A DNA stretch of 64,000 nt from Lachnospiraceae bacterium (GTDB lineage Bacteria; Bacillota; Clostridia; Lachnospirales; Lachnospiraceae). The translations under genes and the position numbers were made by a program. Below are positions 1 through 8,331 of this stretch, one piece after another. The notes below the pieces were generated by a model, which saw only the letters and a list, made by a program, of their open reading frames with translations, did no database searches and was not told the DNA's origin. Each line of letters opens with the position of its first letter. Positions within the stretch are counted from its first letter, which is position 1. Location of the stretch: the NCBI GenBank assembly GCA_017615545.1, contig JAFZZY010000022.1, forward strand, positions 1-64,000, given 5' to 3'.

Positions 1-28
1 CAGTTCTCGAAGAGATAATTTCCGTGTA

Positions 29-69
29 ACAACGAGACGTAGCGAAGCGGAGTCGAGGTGTCTCGTTGT
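29..69. repeat. Inverted repeat (10-bp perfect stem)
   Basis: ACAACGAGAC at 29-38 is the exact reverse complement of 60-69, with a 21-base G/A-rich loop. It lies just upstream of an intrinsic terminator and probably forms the 3' end structure of a transcript that enters from the left of the window. It has no T-run of its own. Confidence 0.5.
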
Positions 70-77
70 GAGTGAAA

Positions 78-111
78 ACCCCTGGAAAATCAAAGCTTTC
101 CGGGGGTTTTT
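78..111 (+). terminator. Rho-independent terminator
   Basis: An 11-bp stem (78-88 with 97-107, one G-T pair) is followed by a run of T. It closes a gene lying left of the window. Between it and the gene at 325 there is only a promoter. Confidence 0.7.
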
Positions 112-183
112 ATGTCGATTCTTTTTGAAGGGCTTTGCAAATAATTAATGAAGGATTAGAGGCTTCAAAAGGGGAGATTTTTC

Positions 184-213
184 TTGGACGGCCTTCCGAA
201 AATATGATATAAT
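184..213 (+). promoter_or_regulatory. Sigma-A promoter for the DUF6273 gene
   Basis: TTGGAC at 184-189 and TATAAT at 208-213 with an 18-base spacer. The start codon lies 110 bases downstream, so the leader is moderately long and carries no element I recognise. Confidence 0.6.
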
Positions 214-324
214 CAGAGTGTAGCATGGAAACGCGATCGGCAATTCACCTGTGCGAAGATTCGAAAAGTCGATCATACAGGGAATAATCATAATGAACCC
301 GGTTTTTGCCGGAGGTGTATGTAA

Positions 325-1215
325 ATGGATAAAGAAACAAAGACAGGCCTTTGGGTAGTTTTATTGATTCTCTTGACATCTATAGTTATAGGTTTGGGAG
401 TCTTCATGTTTGAATTGTCAAGCGGGGTTGGAAAAATATTTACAGAGATAGACCTGGGTCCGTTGCTCGAAATAGATAATCCGAAATCAGGGAATGCGGG
501 GAATGCGGATTATTACGAAACAATAAATAACGAATCGACATATGTCGTATCAACATATCCCGAACCAACAATAGAGTTTATCTACCATACCACGGAGAGA
601 GGTAATTTAGATGTTCTAAGGGCGGCCGAGGTCGGCTCTTTCATCTACTTCGGAGAATACGAACAGGACAATGACGAAGCCACCGGAAAAGAAGCCATCG
701 AATGGCTGGTCCTGGATAAGCAGGATGATAAGATGCTCGTGATCAGCCGGTATGGACTGGATCGTCAGCCGTTCCATACGGAGTATGAGGAAATCACTTG
801 GGAAGCCTGTTCATTGCGAGGATGGCTGAATAGTTCATTTTATGAGACCGCATTTATTCCAGAAGAGAAAAGTTTGATCCTGACTTCCGAGGTCTCTGCG
901 GATGCCAAGCCTTTGCATGGTACAGATGGCGGTAATAATACCATGGATCAAGTATTTCTGTTAAGCATAGATGAAGCCGACCGCTTTTTTGAGGATGATG
1001 TAGCCAGGACATGCGTCGGTACGCCATATTGTAACGCACTTTGGACAAATGAAGGCGGCATCCACGTGACTTGCTGTTGGTGGCTGCGGTCGCCTGGCCT
1101 CTATTCTTACGACGCGGCTCTTGTCAAGCGTGACGGCTATGTCCTCGACCTCGGCGACCTCGTCGGCAACATTTTCGCTGTTCGCCCCGCTTTGTGGATA
1201 AAACTTAGTCAATAG
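325..1215 (+). CDS. Membrane-anchored DUF6273 protein
   Basis: A 296-residue protein with one N-terminal membrane segment (about residues 9-29) and a short low-complexity linker. From about residue 100 it carries a domain I recognise as DUF6273: a WLVLDK strand, an ISRYGLD strand, then ITWE...LRGWLN and a C-terminal WWLRSPG...VRPALWIK block. DUF6273 is common in surface or secreted proteins of gut Clostridia and has no assigned reaction. Topology suggests the domain lies outside the cell. ATG with GGAGG-like site (GGAGGTGT) 5 to 8 bases upstream. It stands alone behind its own promoter. Function unknown. Confidence 0.75.
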   Translation: MDKETKTGLWVVLLILLTSIVIGLGVFMFELSSGVGKIFTEIDLGPLLEIDNPKSGNAGNADYYETINNESTYVVSTYPEPTIEFIYHTTERGNLDVLRAAEVGSFIYFGEYEQDNDEATGKEAIEWLVLDKQDDKMLVISRYGLDRQPFHTEYEEITWEACSLRGWLNSSFYETAFIPEEKSLILTSEVSADAKPLHGTDGGNNTMDQVFLLSIDEADRFFEDDVARTCVGTPYCNALWTNEGGIHVTCCWWLRSPGLYSYDAALVKRDGYVLDLGDLVGNIFAVRPALWIKLSQ

Positions 1216-1272
1216 ATCTTCCGGGCTTTTATCAATCCATTCACTGCAGACTGATCGTATGCGAAGAACCTG

Positions 1273-1512
1273 TTGGGAACGATACTTGCGGCCTACAGGG
1301 ACTTTGAAGATCGTTTTGCGCTTGTGGAAACTAAACGTTCCTCACTGGAAATAGTTCGAAGTGCTACGATGAATAAAATCGGTCGTTTTACCAAACAGGA
1401 TATACGCGAGTTATGCCCGGCGCTAAGCGTCAGTTCCATAGAAGGTGCCCTTCGCAAACTCACGGAATCCGGTGAATTGAAGCGCGAGGGAATAGGAAGA
1501 AGTACAAAATAA
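1273..1512 (+). pseudogene. Remnant of a Fic family protein (C-terminal winged helix)
   Basis: The 79-residue frame resembles only the C-terminal part of Fic/DUF4172-type proteins: a helix like AAYRDFEDRFALVETK, then a winged-helix segment with FTKQDIRELCP and SIEGALRKL. The catalytic Fic motif (HPFxxGNGR) is absent, and the only start is a TTG without a ribosome site. It stops right after GRSTK, where I would expect a few more residues. I read it as a decayed fragment rather than an active gene. The next 120 bases are non-coding. Confidence 0.55.
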
Positions 1513-1634
1513 TATAGAATGAGTTAGGAATCCCTTAATTTCTTATAGTTTCCCTTAAAACACAAGTGTGATTATGGGAAAACTGAAGGCGTAGAAAGAT
1601 AAAGGGGGACGATCGAATACATGAGGGAGAAAAC

Positions 1635-1793
1635 ATGCGTACGGAAAATGAAATGATGGAGAGGATCCTGTCGGTCGCGAAGCAGGACGATCGGGCGCGT
1701 GACCTGGTGCGGATGTACCATGACGGGTGCTATAAGCCCGATAGGATACACTTTCCACTATTCTCCCTGCATGAGGATCGATCTTGGGTTTAG
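1635..1793 (+). pseudogene. Truncated aminoglycoside 6-adenylyltransferase-like N-terminus
   Basis: A 52-codon frame begins MRTENEMMERILSVAKQDD, which matches the typical start of AadE/ANT(6)-like nucleotidyltransferases. In the full family this is followed by the ...NGSR active-site segment. Here the similarity breaks off after residue 22 and the remaining 30 residues do not fit the family. A GAGGGAGA site lies 5-12 bases before the ATG. The parent gene is about 290 residues, so most of it has been deleted. No resistance function is expected. The rest of the 1513-1831 gap holds nothing else I recognise. Confidence 0.5.
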
Positions 1794-1831
1794 GGCTGTT
1801 GACAAATTAAAGTGGTGGAGGAATAAGAAAA

Positions 1832-2401
1832 ATGCAAGAGAATGGTGAGGTAAAAATACATAAAAAATCGAGTATAATAACATGGATCCTGAGAATTATA
1901 ATTATCTTAACAGTAATCATTTTTCTAGTATCCATCTATTTTAGTTTCATATCTTATACGAGCGATTTTTCTGTCCATACCGACATCACCGCAGAAGATC
2001 AGAAGTATTATGCTTCAGTAGTGTTGATGCCTGATTTGTCAGATCAAATTGAACGTTTTGGCATCAGAAATATGAGAAATTTGATAGAAAAATGGAAGCG
2101 CGTAAGCATTGAGACCACCAAATATAAAAACTTGGAGGAGTTGTGCAATGCTCTCCCGGAGGGATGCAGTGATCCGATCCGAAATGCGATCGCATCGGGG
2201 CAATGTACTTATGGCAGAGATTTGGAAAAAGAGTCAGTGAAGTGGTATACGATCGAACAAGGGCTTCCGCTGATCGGAGGTCTAAATCCGGATCCGGAAG
2301 TTCAGCAACAGAGGTCAAAGATCACCAAAATCTACTATCAGGTGTATGAATATGGAGATGGCGCCTATCGTTTTCAGGTTTGGTACGAGGCGGATAGGTA
2401 G
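1832..2401 (+). CDS. Hypothetical membrane-anchored protein
   Basis: A 189-residue protein with a basic N-terminus and one long hydrophobic segment (about residues 18-43), followed by a soluble domain predicted to lie outside. I do not recognise the domain. Visible features are an early charged region with RNLIEKWKR, and a C-terminal strand-rich part ending IYYQVYEYGDGAYRFQVWYEAD. The ATG follows GGTGGAGGAAT by 7 bases. It is 54 bases upstream of the lipoprotein gene and may share its transcript. Confidence 0.6.
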   Translation: MQENGEVKIHKKSSIITWILRIIIILTVIIFLVSIYFSFISYTSDFSVHTDITAEDQKYYASVVLMPDLSDQIERFGIRNMRNLIEKWKRVSIETTKYKNLEELCNALPEGCSDPIRNAIASGQCTYGRDLEKESVKWYTIEQGLPLIGGLNPDPEVQQQRSKITKIYYQVYEYGDGAYRFQVWYEADR

Positions 2402-2455
2402 TGGATTTCGGTGAGCACGCCGATCGATAGAAAGAAATGGAATTGAGGTAATACT

Positions 2456-4117
2456 ATGAGCAAGAAATATAAGATAGCGATCATGATGCTGAGTGCGGCT
2501 CTCCTTTGCGGCTGCTCGGATGGTAAGGATACTCCGACGACGAATGCGCCGGAGAGTACTACTGTCGCAGATGTGAGCGGAACAACTGCACCTGGTGAAA
2601 CGAAATCTACGCAGCCCGTCGAAACGACGACGCAGGCCGACGTAACGCCAACGGCGGAAGAAAGCGCAAAACTCGGCTCCAATTATTACTCCACCTATGG
2701 AAGGATCGCCTATAAAGATGGCGTCACATACTTCGTTCAGAGCGCCAGAGATCTGACCGGTGTTGAGACCGGCTATCCGGATTCTGAGAATATCTACATG
2801 CTCCGGGACGGCGAAAAGAAGCCGGAACTTTTAGCGACGATCCCGGCGCCGCAGGTCGGTGGGGTGACACAGCTGGGAGTTTTTTACCTGTTTCCCACGG
2901 ACGATGCTGTATATTTTCTGTCCGGCATTGGCCAGACTATTACACTCATGGGAGTCGATATCAATACCAAAGAAATCTTTGAAGCGGTTTCTGCCGGTAA
3001 TGAGTACAAATTTCGTAACATGCCAGTCGTAAGTGAAGGAAGGCTTTTCCTTAGATACAACAAACCCGATGCCTTCGGTGTGCTGGAGTTTGATCCGAAA
3101 AGCAAAACATTGACTGATTTGGATATGTCATTCATTGGAAATGACGAGCCGAAATACTTTGTGGACATCCGTGACGGTTACACTTATTATGTGAAACTGA
3201 CGTCCGACCTGGAACCCTATGGACTGTTCCGGGCCGATGCAAAAGGAAACGAGCAGGATGTATGCGCGCTTCCTCAGGATGATGATGTAGTTCCGTTTAT
3301 TATGGGCGATTACGCGGTCTATTGGGGTAAGGCGGAAGAGTTTGGCGGCCGGAAAGGTGTGATCTTCGTAGATATCGAATCGGGAAAGAAGTACTATGTG
3401 CTTTCCAAAGACGAACTATGGGATGACGGTGGTGTGAATGTCTTCGGCGATTACGTTTACTATATCGACAAGAAGCGCGGGATCAGCCGCAAACAGATCA
3501 CCGATGGGTCAGAAGCAGAACAGCTCATGGAAGGCAGAAAAGATTTTGATACATTGGCCTTAGCGATCATAAATGACGACCTTTTACTCATCAATGATGA
3601 TGATATGGCTGTGTATCGTACGGCGCTTACCGGAAGAGTCATTCCGGCAGCTCCGATCATAAAGAGCCGCGCCGATTCCTACGAGGATAAGCAGGATGGC
3701 GACTGGGTCTACACTGAGTATGAAAACTGTGTAAATGTGTTACGCTACCTCGGAAGTGAGACCGAAGTGACCATTCCGGAGCAGATCGGCGGGAAACCGG
3801 TAACGATCGTTTCTTTGTGGCAGCCTTCTACGAAAGAGGAACACATCCAGAAGCTCACGATCCCCGATACGGTCGTCAGCATTCATAATGTGGAGGATCG
3901 CAGTATAAACACGCTCATCATTCCCAAGAGCGTGAAGCATTTTACGTGCAGAGGGTTTGAACACTCGGTCAATATCGCTAAGGGCGCAAAGATCATTTAT
4001 GAGGGCAGTGAGTCGGAGTGGCAGGCACTCATTAAGGACAGCGCTGAACGTTTTGCGGATACCTCCGTGGATACCAGCGGGACCGAAAATCCGGTGTTTA
4101 AGTTTGAGGGAAAATAA
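2456..4117 (+). CDS. Lipoprotein with propeller-like and BspA/LRR-like parts
   Basis: A 553-residue protein starting with a lipoprotein signal (basic MSKK, hydrophobic stretch, lipobox LLCGC with Cys20), then a Thr-rich linker to about residue 60. The middle (about 75-395) repeats short strands of the type 'GDYVYYIDKKRG' and 'DDAVYFLSG', as in DUF5050-like beta-propellers. The end (about 420-553) has segments such as VTIPEQIGGKPV and LTIPDTVVSI, typical of BspA-type leucine-rich repeats. Expected role: surface-bound binding protein, ligand unknown. ATG preceded by TTGAGGTAAT. Followed by a good terminator. Confidence 0.7.
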   Translation: MSKKYKIAIMMLSAALLCGCSDGKDTPTTNAPESTTVADVSGTTAPGETKSTQPVETTTQADVTPTAEESAKLGSNYYSTYGRIAYKDGVTYFVQSARDLTGVETGYPDSENIYMLRDGEKKPELLATIPAPQVGGVTQLGVFYLFPTDDAVYFLSGIGQTITLMGVDINTKEIFEAVSAGNEYKFRNMPVVSEGRLFLRYNKPDAFGVLEFDPKSKTLTDLDMSFIGNDEPKYFVDIRDGYTYYVKLTSDLEPYGLFRADAKGNEQDVCALPQDDDVVPFIMGDYAVYWGKAEEFGGRKGVIFVDIESGKKYYVLSKDELWDDGGVNVFGDYVYYIDKKRGISRKQITDGSEAEQLMEGRKDFDTLALAIINDDLLLINDDDMAVYRTALTGRVIPAAPIIKSRADSYEDKQDGDWVYTEYENCVNVLRYLGSETEVTIPEQIGGKPVTIVSLWQPSTKEEHIQKLTIPDTVVSIHNVEDRSINTLIIPKSVKHFTCRGFEHSVNIAKGAKIIYEGSESEWQALIKDSAERFADTSVDTSGTENPVFKFEGK

Positions 4118-4140
4118 ATACCACGACTGGAAGAAATATG

Positions 4141-4177
4141 ATCCGGCGAGACAGCGTTTGCTGAATCGCCGGATTTA
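4141..4177 (+). terminator. Rho-independent terminator after the lipoprotein gene
   Basis: ATCCGGCGA (4141-4149) pairs with 4166-4174, with an inner CAGC/GCTG stem, followed by a short T-rich tract. Confidence 0.6.
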
Positions 4178-4233
4178 TGTTACAATTATCTGAGAAGAAT
4201 TACGGCAGTTTTGCCGCTAGGGAGTATGTGAAT

Positions 4234-4602
4234 ATGAAGACGGATAAGGAAATAACTGACGTACTGGGGGATACATATTTCATTGAGAAGGACGCGGCTT
4301 ATGTAGGACAGATGACCGACATTAACGCTTGCGTTCGTTCGCCGTGGGTCATACCGGATGAAGACGGTAAACTCTATAGTGTTTCGGGTGATGAGGATCA
4401 TTGGTGCTACGTATATCTCTACATCCACAATCTGTACAAAACACATAACGGGCGGGTGTATGCCCTTAACAAAGAAACGTTTGAGTGGGAATTGACCGAA
4501 CGGCTGTATTCCGAACTGGAGTATTACGGAAATTTTGAACCGATCTCGAAGGAAAAAGCAGAGGAGATCATAAGAGGGGCAGATGCAGATAAAAGTGTAT
4601 AA
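4234..4602 (+). CDS. Hypothetical small acidic protein
   Basis: A 122-residue cytoplasmic protein without membrane segments, starting MKTDKEITDVLGD. I chose the ATG at 4234 because AGGGAG lies about 9 bases before it. An in-frame upstream ATG at 4177 lies inside the preceding terminator. The sequence is rich in aromatic residues (HWCYVYLYIHNLYK) and ends in a helix KEKAEEIIRG. No family recognised. Its stop overlaps the next gene by 20 bases, so the two are translated from one mRNA. Confidence 0.6.
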   Translation: MKTDKEITDVLGDTYFIEKDAAYVGQMTDINACVRSPWVIPDEDGKLYSVSGDEDHWCYVYLYIHNLYKTHNGRVYALNKETFEWELTERLYSELEYYGNFEPISKEKAEEIIRGADADKSV

Positions 4603-4999
4603 GTATCTTCACGACGATGCGACCCTGATCCGTCGTGAGGTTTTTATCGAGGAGCAGGGGTTCAAGGATGAATTTGACGACATCGATGAGATCGCTATGC
4701 ATCTGGTTGCGTACGACGGCGATGAGCCGGCCGGCACATGCAGGCTTTTCTACGATATTGGCAGATCGTCGTATGTTTTAGGTCGGTTGGCAGTCCGCAA
4801 GCCTTATCGCGGAGCGAACCTGGGTTCATGGCTCATACAGGAAGCGGAAGCGCAGGCCATCACGAATGGCGGACAGTCCATGATCCTCCATTCGCAGTGT
4901 GTTGCAACCGGGTTTTATCGGAAAAACGGCTACCGGGAGTACGGAGACGTGGAAGATGAAGAAGGCTGCCCGCATATCTGGATGAAGAAAAAACTGTAG
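4583..4999 (+). CDS. GNAT family N-acetyltransferase (ElaA/YjcF-like)
   Basis: A 138-residue single-domain GNAT. Typical blocks are IRREVFIEEQGF near the N-terminus, the substrate strand AGTCRLFY, the acetyl-CoA loop VRKPYRGANLGSWL (Q/R-x-x-G-x-G/A type, here R-G-A-N-L-G), and the C-terminal GFYRKNGY. This layout fits the small ElaA/YjcF branch, whose acceptor is unknown. GAGGGG lies 6 bases before the ATG, within the end of the preceding gene, indicating translational coupling. Confidence 0.8.
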   Translation: MQIKVYKYLHDDATLIRREVFIEEQGFKDEFDDIDEIAMHLVAYDGDEPAGTCRLFYDIGRSSYVLGRLAVRKPYRGANLGSWLIQEAEAQAITNGGQSMILHSQCVATGFYRKNGYREYGDVEDEEGCPHIWMKKKL

Positions 5000-5044
5000 A
5001 AACATGAACGGGCTTCATTGAATAGAGGAAAATGGTGAAATGCT

Positions 5045-5779
5045 ATGGCGGAATGGGTTACACATTTATGGGTTGCGGATGAAGTCCTGAAGCATTGTCC
5101 GTGGCTGGACAGGCATGGTTTTTGCGTGGGCAATATTGCCCCGGATTGCAATCTGCTGAATGAGGATGGTACTGATTTTGTGCCCTCCAGAGAGATCACG
5201 CATTGGATGAACGGCAGACGCAAGACGGCGGAGGATTGCATGGCGTTTTACGACAAATATGTGCTCTCCCGGATCGACGAGATAAAATCTAACGAGGAGC
5301 TGTCGTTCCTGCTGGGGTATTATTCCCACCTGATCACGGATGCGGAGATCCAGCGCACGATACGTGATCCGGAGCGTGTGGCGGCAGCATGGGAGAGAAT
5401 TAAGAAAGTGACGGAGCTGGTTGAGCGGGCTGCGGGACAGCCGGAAGACTGGGACACGGTAAAAAGGCTATTTCCCCGAGAAGACCGAATGAAGGATTTC
5501 TTTTGCATCGAGCGGGAGTATCTCGATGCGCATCCGGCTTCGGGATGGTTCACGGAGATCCGGGGACTTGAGTACTTCCCGGATTATATCGATTATCTGC
5601 CCGAGCAGTCCATCCCGAAGAAGATAAAAATGATGTACTACGAGCCCGCCCTCGAGACGTCCACGTACCCCTTCCTTGCATTTTCCAGGGAAGAATACAA
5701 TGAGTTTATAGAGCGTGCGGTTGCGTTGGTGGTCAATGCGATAAAGGATGTCGTGCCAACGGCAAAAGTTGAAATATGA
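5045..5779 (+). CDS. Zinc-dependent phospholipase C-like hydrolase
   Basis: A 244-residue protein resembling the Zn-dependent phospholipase C family (PF00882-like). It has an early His (WVTHLWVADEV), GNIAPD with an Asp ligand candidate, THWM, and LGYYSHLITDAEI, which supplies the HxxxD pair typical of metal binding. No signal peptide, so it is probably intracellular and its substrate is not clear. The family call rests on the spacing of the His/Asp motifs. The stop overlaps an ATGA, but the next gene more likely starts 24 bases further on. Confidence 0.6.
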   Translation: MAEWVTHLWVADEVLKHCPWLDRHGFCVGNIAPDCNLLNEDGTDFVPSREITHWMNGRRKTAEDCMAFYDKYVLSRIDEIKSNEELSFLLGYYSHLITDAEIQRTIRDPERVAAAWERIKKVTELVERAAGQPEDWDTVKRLFPREDRMKDFFCIEREYLDAHPASGWFTEIRGLEYFPDYIDYLPEQSIPKKIKMMYYEPALETSTYPFLAFSREEYNEFIERAVALVVNAIKDVVPTAKVEI

Positions 5780-5799
5780 CCAGATGGAGGTGGGTAAAA

Positions 5800-6534
5800 A
5801 TGGAAGTTCGTTTAGTTCCGCTGGAGGCGGAGGATAGAGAGCAGTTCATTACGGATAACCAGGAAGCGTTTAATTATGGGGCGCTGGAGGAGTTTGGACT
5901 GCGGGATGACCACTTTGAAGAGGAGGGCGAGATCATTTCCCGCGAAACGATCGCTCGTTCCATCGATGAGGGGACGGCGTACCGGATCATGCAGGGCGAT
6001 GAGAGCGTCGGTGGCGTTGTGATCAAGACCGAATACGATCATGGCGAGCTGGAGCTGCTGTTCGTGTCGCCGAAGGCTCACAGCAAGGGCATCGGTTATG
6101 CGGCGTGGTGCGCGGTGGAGGAGATGCATCCGGAGGTCACGGTCTGGGAGACGGTGACGCCGTACTTCGAGAAGAGGAACATTCATTTCTATGTCAATCG
6201 CTGCGGGTTTCACATCGTGGCATATTATAACGAGCATTTCGGCGATCCGAACGATAAGGATGGGGAAATGTTCGACATGTTTGCTTTTGAGAAGGTGCTG
6301 CCGACGACTCCGGAAGCTGTTCGGGAGCAGGTTAAGCGCATCAAGTATTATGAGAAGATCATGAAGCAGGTTGAGGGCGGTAACCGTGCGAAACTGAAGG
6401 AATTGGAAGAGTATTACACGAGTCCCGCGTGGAAGCGCGATCATGCGGCGGATGAGGCCGGCCTTTTACCGAAGAACCTTAAACGAGGCGTGCTGTCGGA
6501 GGATGGCATCTACAATTTGCTGGACGGCGAGTAG
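5800..6534 (+). CDS. GNAT acetyltransferase fused to a DUF4298 domain
   Basis: The start is the ATG at 5800, preceded by TGGAGGTGGG at good spacing. The upstream in-frame ATG at 5776 overlaps the previous stop. The protein has 244 residues. Residues 1 to about 155 form a GNAT fold: the acetyl-CoA loop is VSPKAHSKGIGYAAW, and the end block FYVNRCGFHIV is typical. The last 75 residues (RIKYYEKIMKQV... LEEYYTSPAWKRDHAADEAGLLP... GVLSEDGIYNLL) match DUF4298, usually a free-standing small protein. The fusion suggests the two domains work together. Substrate unknown. Confidence 0.75.
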   Translation: MEVRLVPLEAEDREQFITDNQEAFNYGALEEFGLRDDHFEEEGEIISRETIARSIDEGTAYRIMQGDESVGGVVIKTEYDHGELELLFVSPKAHSKGIGYAAWCAVEEMHPEVTVWETVTPYFEKRNIHFYVNRCGFHIVAYYNEHFGDPNDKDGEMFDMFAFEKVLPTTPEAVREQVKRIKYYEKIMKQVEGGNRAKLKELEEYYTSPAWKRDHAADEAGLLPKNLKRGVLSEDGIYNLLDGE

Positions 6535-6578
6535 TGTAGTAACTACTGTTTCCGGATTTAATTTGCCCAATAAACCTA

Positions 6579-6607
6579 TTGACATAGTCGGTAAATGGGG
6601 CTATAAT
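6579..6607 (+). promoter_or_regulatory. Strong sigma-A promoter for nifS-iscU
   Basis: TTGACA at 6579-6584 and TATAAT at 6602-6607, both consensus, with a 17-base spacer. No iscR-type regulator gene lies upstream. Confidence 0.85.
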
Positions 6608-6640
6608 CTGTATAGCCTTAAGAAAGGAATATGAATACCG

Positions 6641-7825
6641 ATGCTTTATGTCGATAACGCAGCAACTACGAAAATGAGTGCCGCTGCGATCAATGTAATG
6701 ACGACAGTCATAAATGAAAACTGGGGAAATCCTTCGAGCCTCTACACACATGGTCAGAGTGCCAAAGAAGTGCTAGAGCAGGCTCGTGTGGACATAGCCG
6801 CCGTGATCGATGCGCAGCCCAGGGAGATCTACTTTACTTCCGGAGGAAGTGAAGCTGATAATCAGGCGATCCGCTCGGCCGCGGCTCTGGGCAGGAAAAA
6901 GGGGAAAATGCATATCATTTCGTCTGCATTTGAACACCACGCCGTGCTTCATACACTGGATAAGCTTAAGAGCGAAGGCTTTGAGATCACTTTGCTGGAT
7001 GTGCATGAAAACGGGCTGATCCGGCCGGAGGAAGTGGAAGCCGCGATCCGGGAAGATACCTGCCTGGTAACGATCATGTATGCAAACAACGAGATCGGGA
7101 CGATCCAGCCGATCCGCGCGATCGGTGAGATTTGCCGAAGGAAAAACGTATTGTTTCATGTGGACGCGGTCCAGGCGGTCGGGCATATTCCCGTAAGTGT
7201 TGCCCTGGACAACATAGATCTGCTGTCGGCCTCGGCGCATAAATTCCATGGCCCCAAGGGCGTCGGCTTCCTGTATGCGAAGAAGGGAATCGCCCTTTCC
7301 AATCTGATTGAGGGCGGAGCGCAGGAGCGCGGCAAGCGCGCCGGAACGGAAAATGTTCCCGGGATCGCCGCTATGGCAACGGCCTTAAAAGAGGCAAATG
7401 AAAAACTGGAAACGAACGCGGAACATATGAGGAAAATGCGTGACCTCCTGATCGAGGGACTGCGCCAGATCCCGCATTCCGCATTAAACGGTGACGAAGT
7501 GAATAGATTGCCCGGAAACGTGAATTTCTGTTTTGAAGGAATTGAGGGCGAGTCGCTGCTTTTGTTGCTGGATGATAAGGGAATATGTGCATCCTCCGGT
7601 TCTGCGTGTACATCGGGTTCGCTCGATCCCAGCCACGTTTTGCTGGCGATCGGCAGAGTCCACGATGTGGCGCACGGCTCGTTGCGTCTCTCCATCGGCG
7701 AGGACATTACGGAAGCAGATGTGGAGTATCTGATCCGGTCGGTTACCGAAGTGGTGACCTATCTGCGCAGCTTCTCACCGATATGGCGAGATCTGATGGC
7801 AGGCAAAAAACAGTTTATTCTTTGA
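6641..7825 (+). CDS. nifS: Cysteine desulfurase, NifS/IscS type
   Basis: A 394-residue PLP enzyme that removes sulfur from L-cysteine to give alanine and a protein persulfide for Fe-S assembly. Motifs: N-terminal DNAATTK, GSEADNQAI, HVDAVQAVGH, the PLP lysine in SASAHKFHGPKG, and the active-site cysteine in SSGSACTSGSLDPSHVL. The long SGSACTSG loop with a Leu-Ala-Ile-Gly following places it with group I (NifS/IscS) enzymes. The gene precedes iscU by 11 bases, so this is a minimal ISC operon. A second desulfurase at 36739 is likely dedicated to tRNA thiolation. Confidence 0.92.
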   Translation: MLYVDNAATTKMSAAAINVMTTVINENWGNPSSLYTHGQSAKEVLEQARVDIAAVIDAQPREIYFTSGGSEADNQAIRSAAALGRKKGKMHIISSAFEHHAVLHTLDKLKSEGFEITLLDVHENGLIRPEEVEAAIREDTCLVTIMYANNEIGTIQPIRAIGEICRRKNVLFHVDAVQAVGHIPVSVALDNIDLLSASAHKFHGPKGVGFLYAKKGIALSNLIEGGAQERGKRAGTENVPGIAAMATALKEANEKLETNAEHMRKMRDLLIEGLRQIPHSALNGDEVNRLPGNVNFCFEGIEGESLLLLLDDKGICASSGSACTSGSLDPSHVLLAIGRVHDVAHGSLRLSIGEDITEADVEYLIRSVTEVVTYLRSFSPIWRDLMAGKKQFIL

Positions 7826-7836
7826 GAGGTGGAAAA

Positions 7837-8217
7837 ATGGCATTATACAGTGAGAAAGTCATGGATCATTTCCGGAACCCGCGCAATGTCGGCGTGATCG
7901 AGGACGCAAACGGGATCGGAGAGGTCGGAAATGCAAAATGCGGCGATATCATGAAGATGTACCTGAAGATCGAGGATGATGTCGTTCAGGATGTTAAATT
8001 TGAGACGTTTGGCTGCGGAAGCGCTATCGCATCCAGTTCAATGGCTACAGAGATGATAAAGGGCAAGCCGATCAGTGAAGTCAAAGAATTGACCAATAAG
8101 GCAGTTGCGGAGGCTCTGGACGGGCTTCCCGACTACAAGATGCACTGTTCGGTCTTGGCCGAGGAGGCTATCAAAAGCGCGCTCGACGACTATTATTCCA
8201 GACAGAAAACAGAATAA
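7837..8217 (+). CDS. iscU: Fe-S cluster scaffold protein IscU/NifU N-domain
   Basis: A 126-residue scaffold on which 2Fe-2S clusters are built before transfer to target proteins. The three conserved cysteines are visible: Cys35 with Asp37 (KCGD), Cys60 (FGCGSAIASSS) and Cys104 (HCSVLAEEAI). The length and the lack of a C-terminal Nfu domain fit the Clostridia type found next to nifS. The ATG at 7837 follows GAGAGGTGG by 5 bases; longer frames upstream lie within nifS. Followed by a terminator. Confidence 0.92.
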   Translation: MALYSEKVMDHFRNPRNVGVIEDANGIGEVGNAKCGDIMKMYLKIEDDVVQDVKFETFGCGSAIASSSMATEMIKGKPISEVKELTNKAVAEALDGLPDYKMHCSVLAEEAIKSALDDYYSRQKTE

Positions 8218-8231
8218 AGAGTTAATAATCT

Positions 8232-8263
8232 AAACCGTCGGTTAAGTGTGACCGGCGGTTTAT
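8232..8263 (+). terminator. Terminator after iscU
   Basis: AAACCGTCGG (8232-8241) pairs with CCGGCGGTTT (8252-8261) with one wobble pair, followed by ATTATC. The T-run is weak. Confidence 0.55.
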
Positions 8264-8331
8264 TATCTTCAATTCTCTGGAGAATATGCTATACTATGAT
8301 CAACGACGTCGGAATAAAATGAAAGGACGGA

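Noticed and set aside
1621..1656. Upstream ATG as start for the adenylyltransferase remnant
   Set aside because: That frame meets a stop after eleven codons. The family-like sequence begins at 1635.
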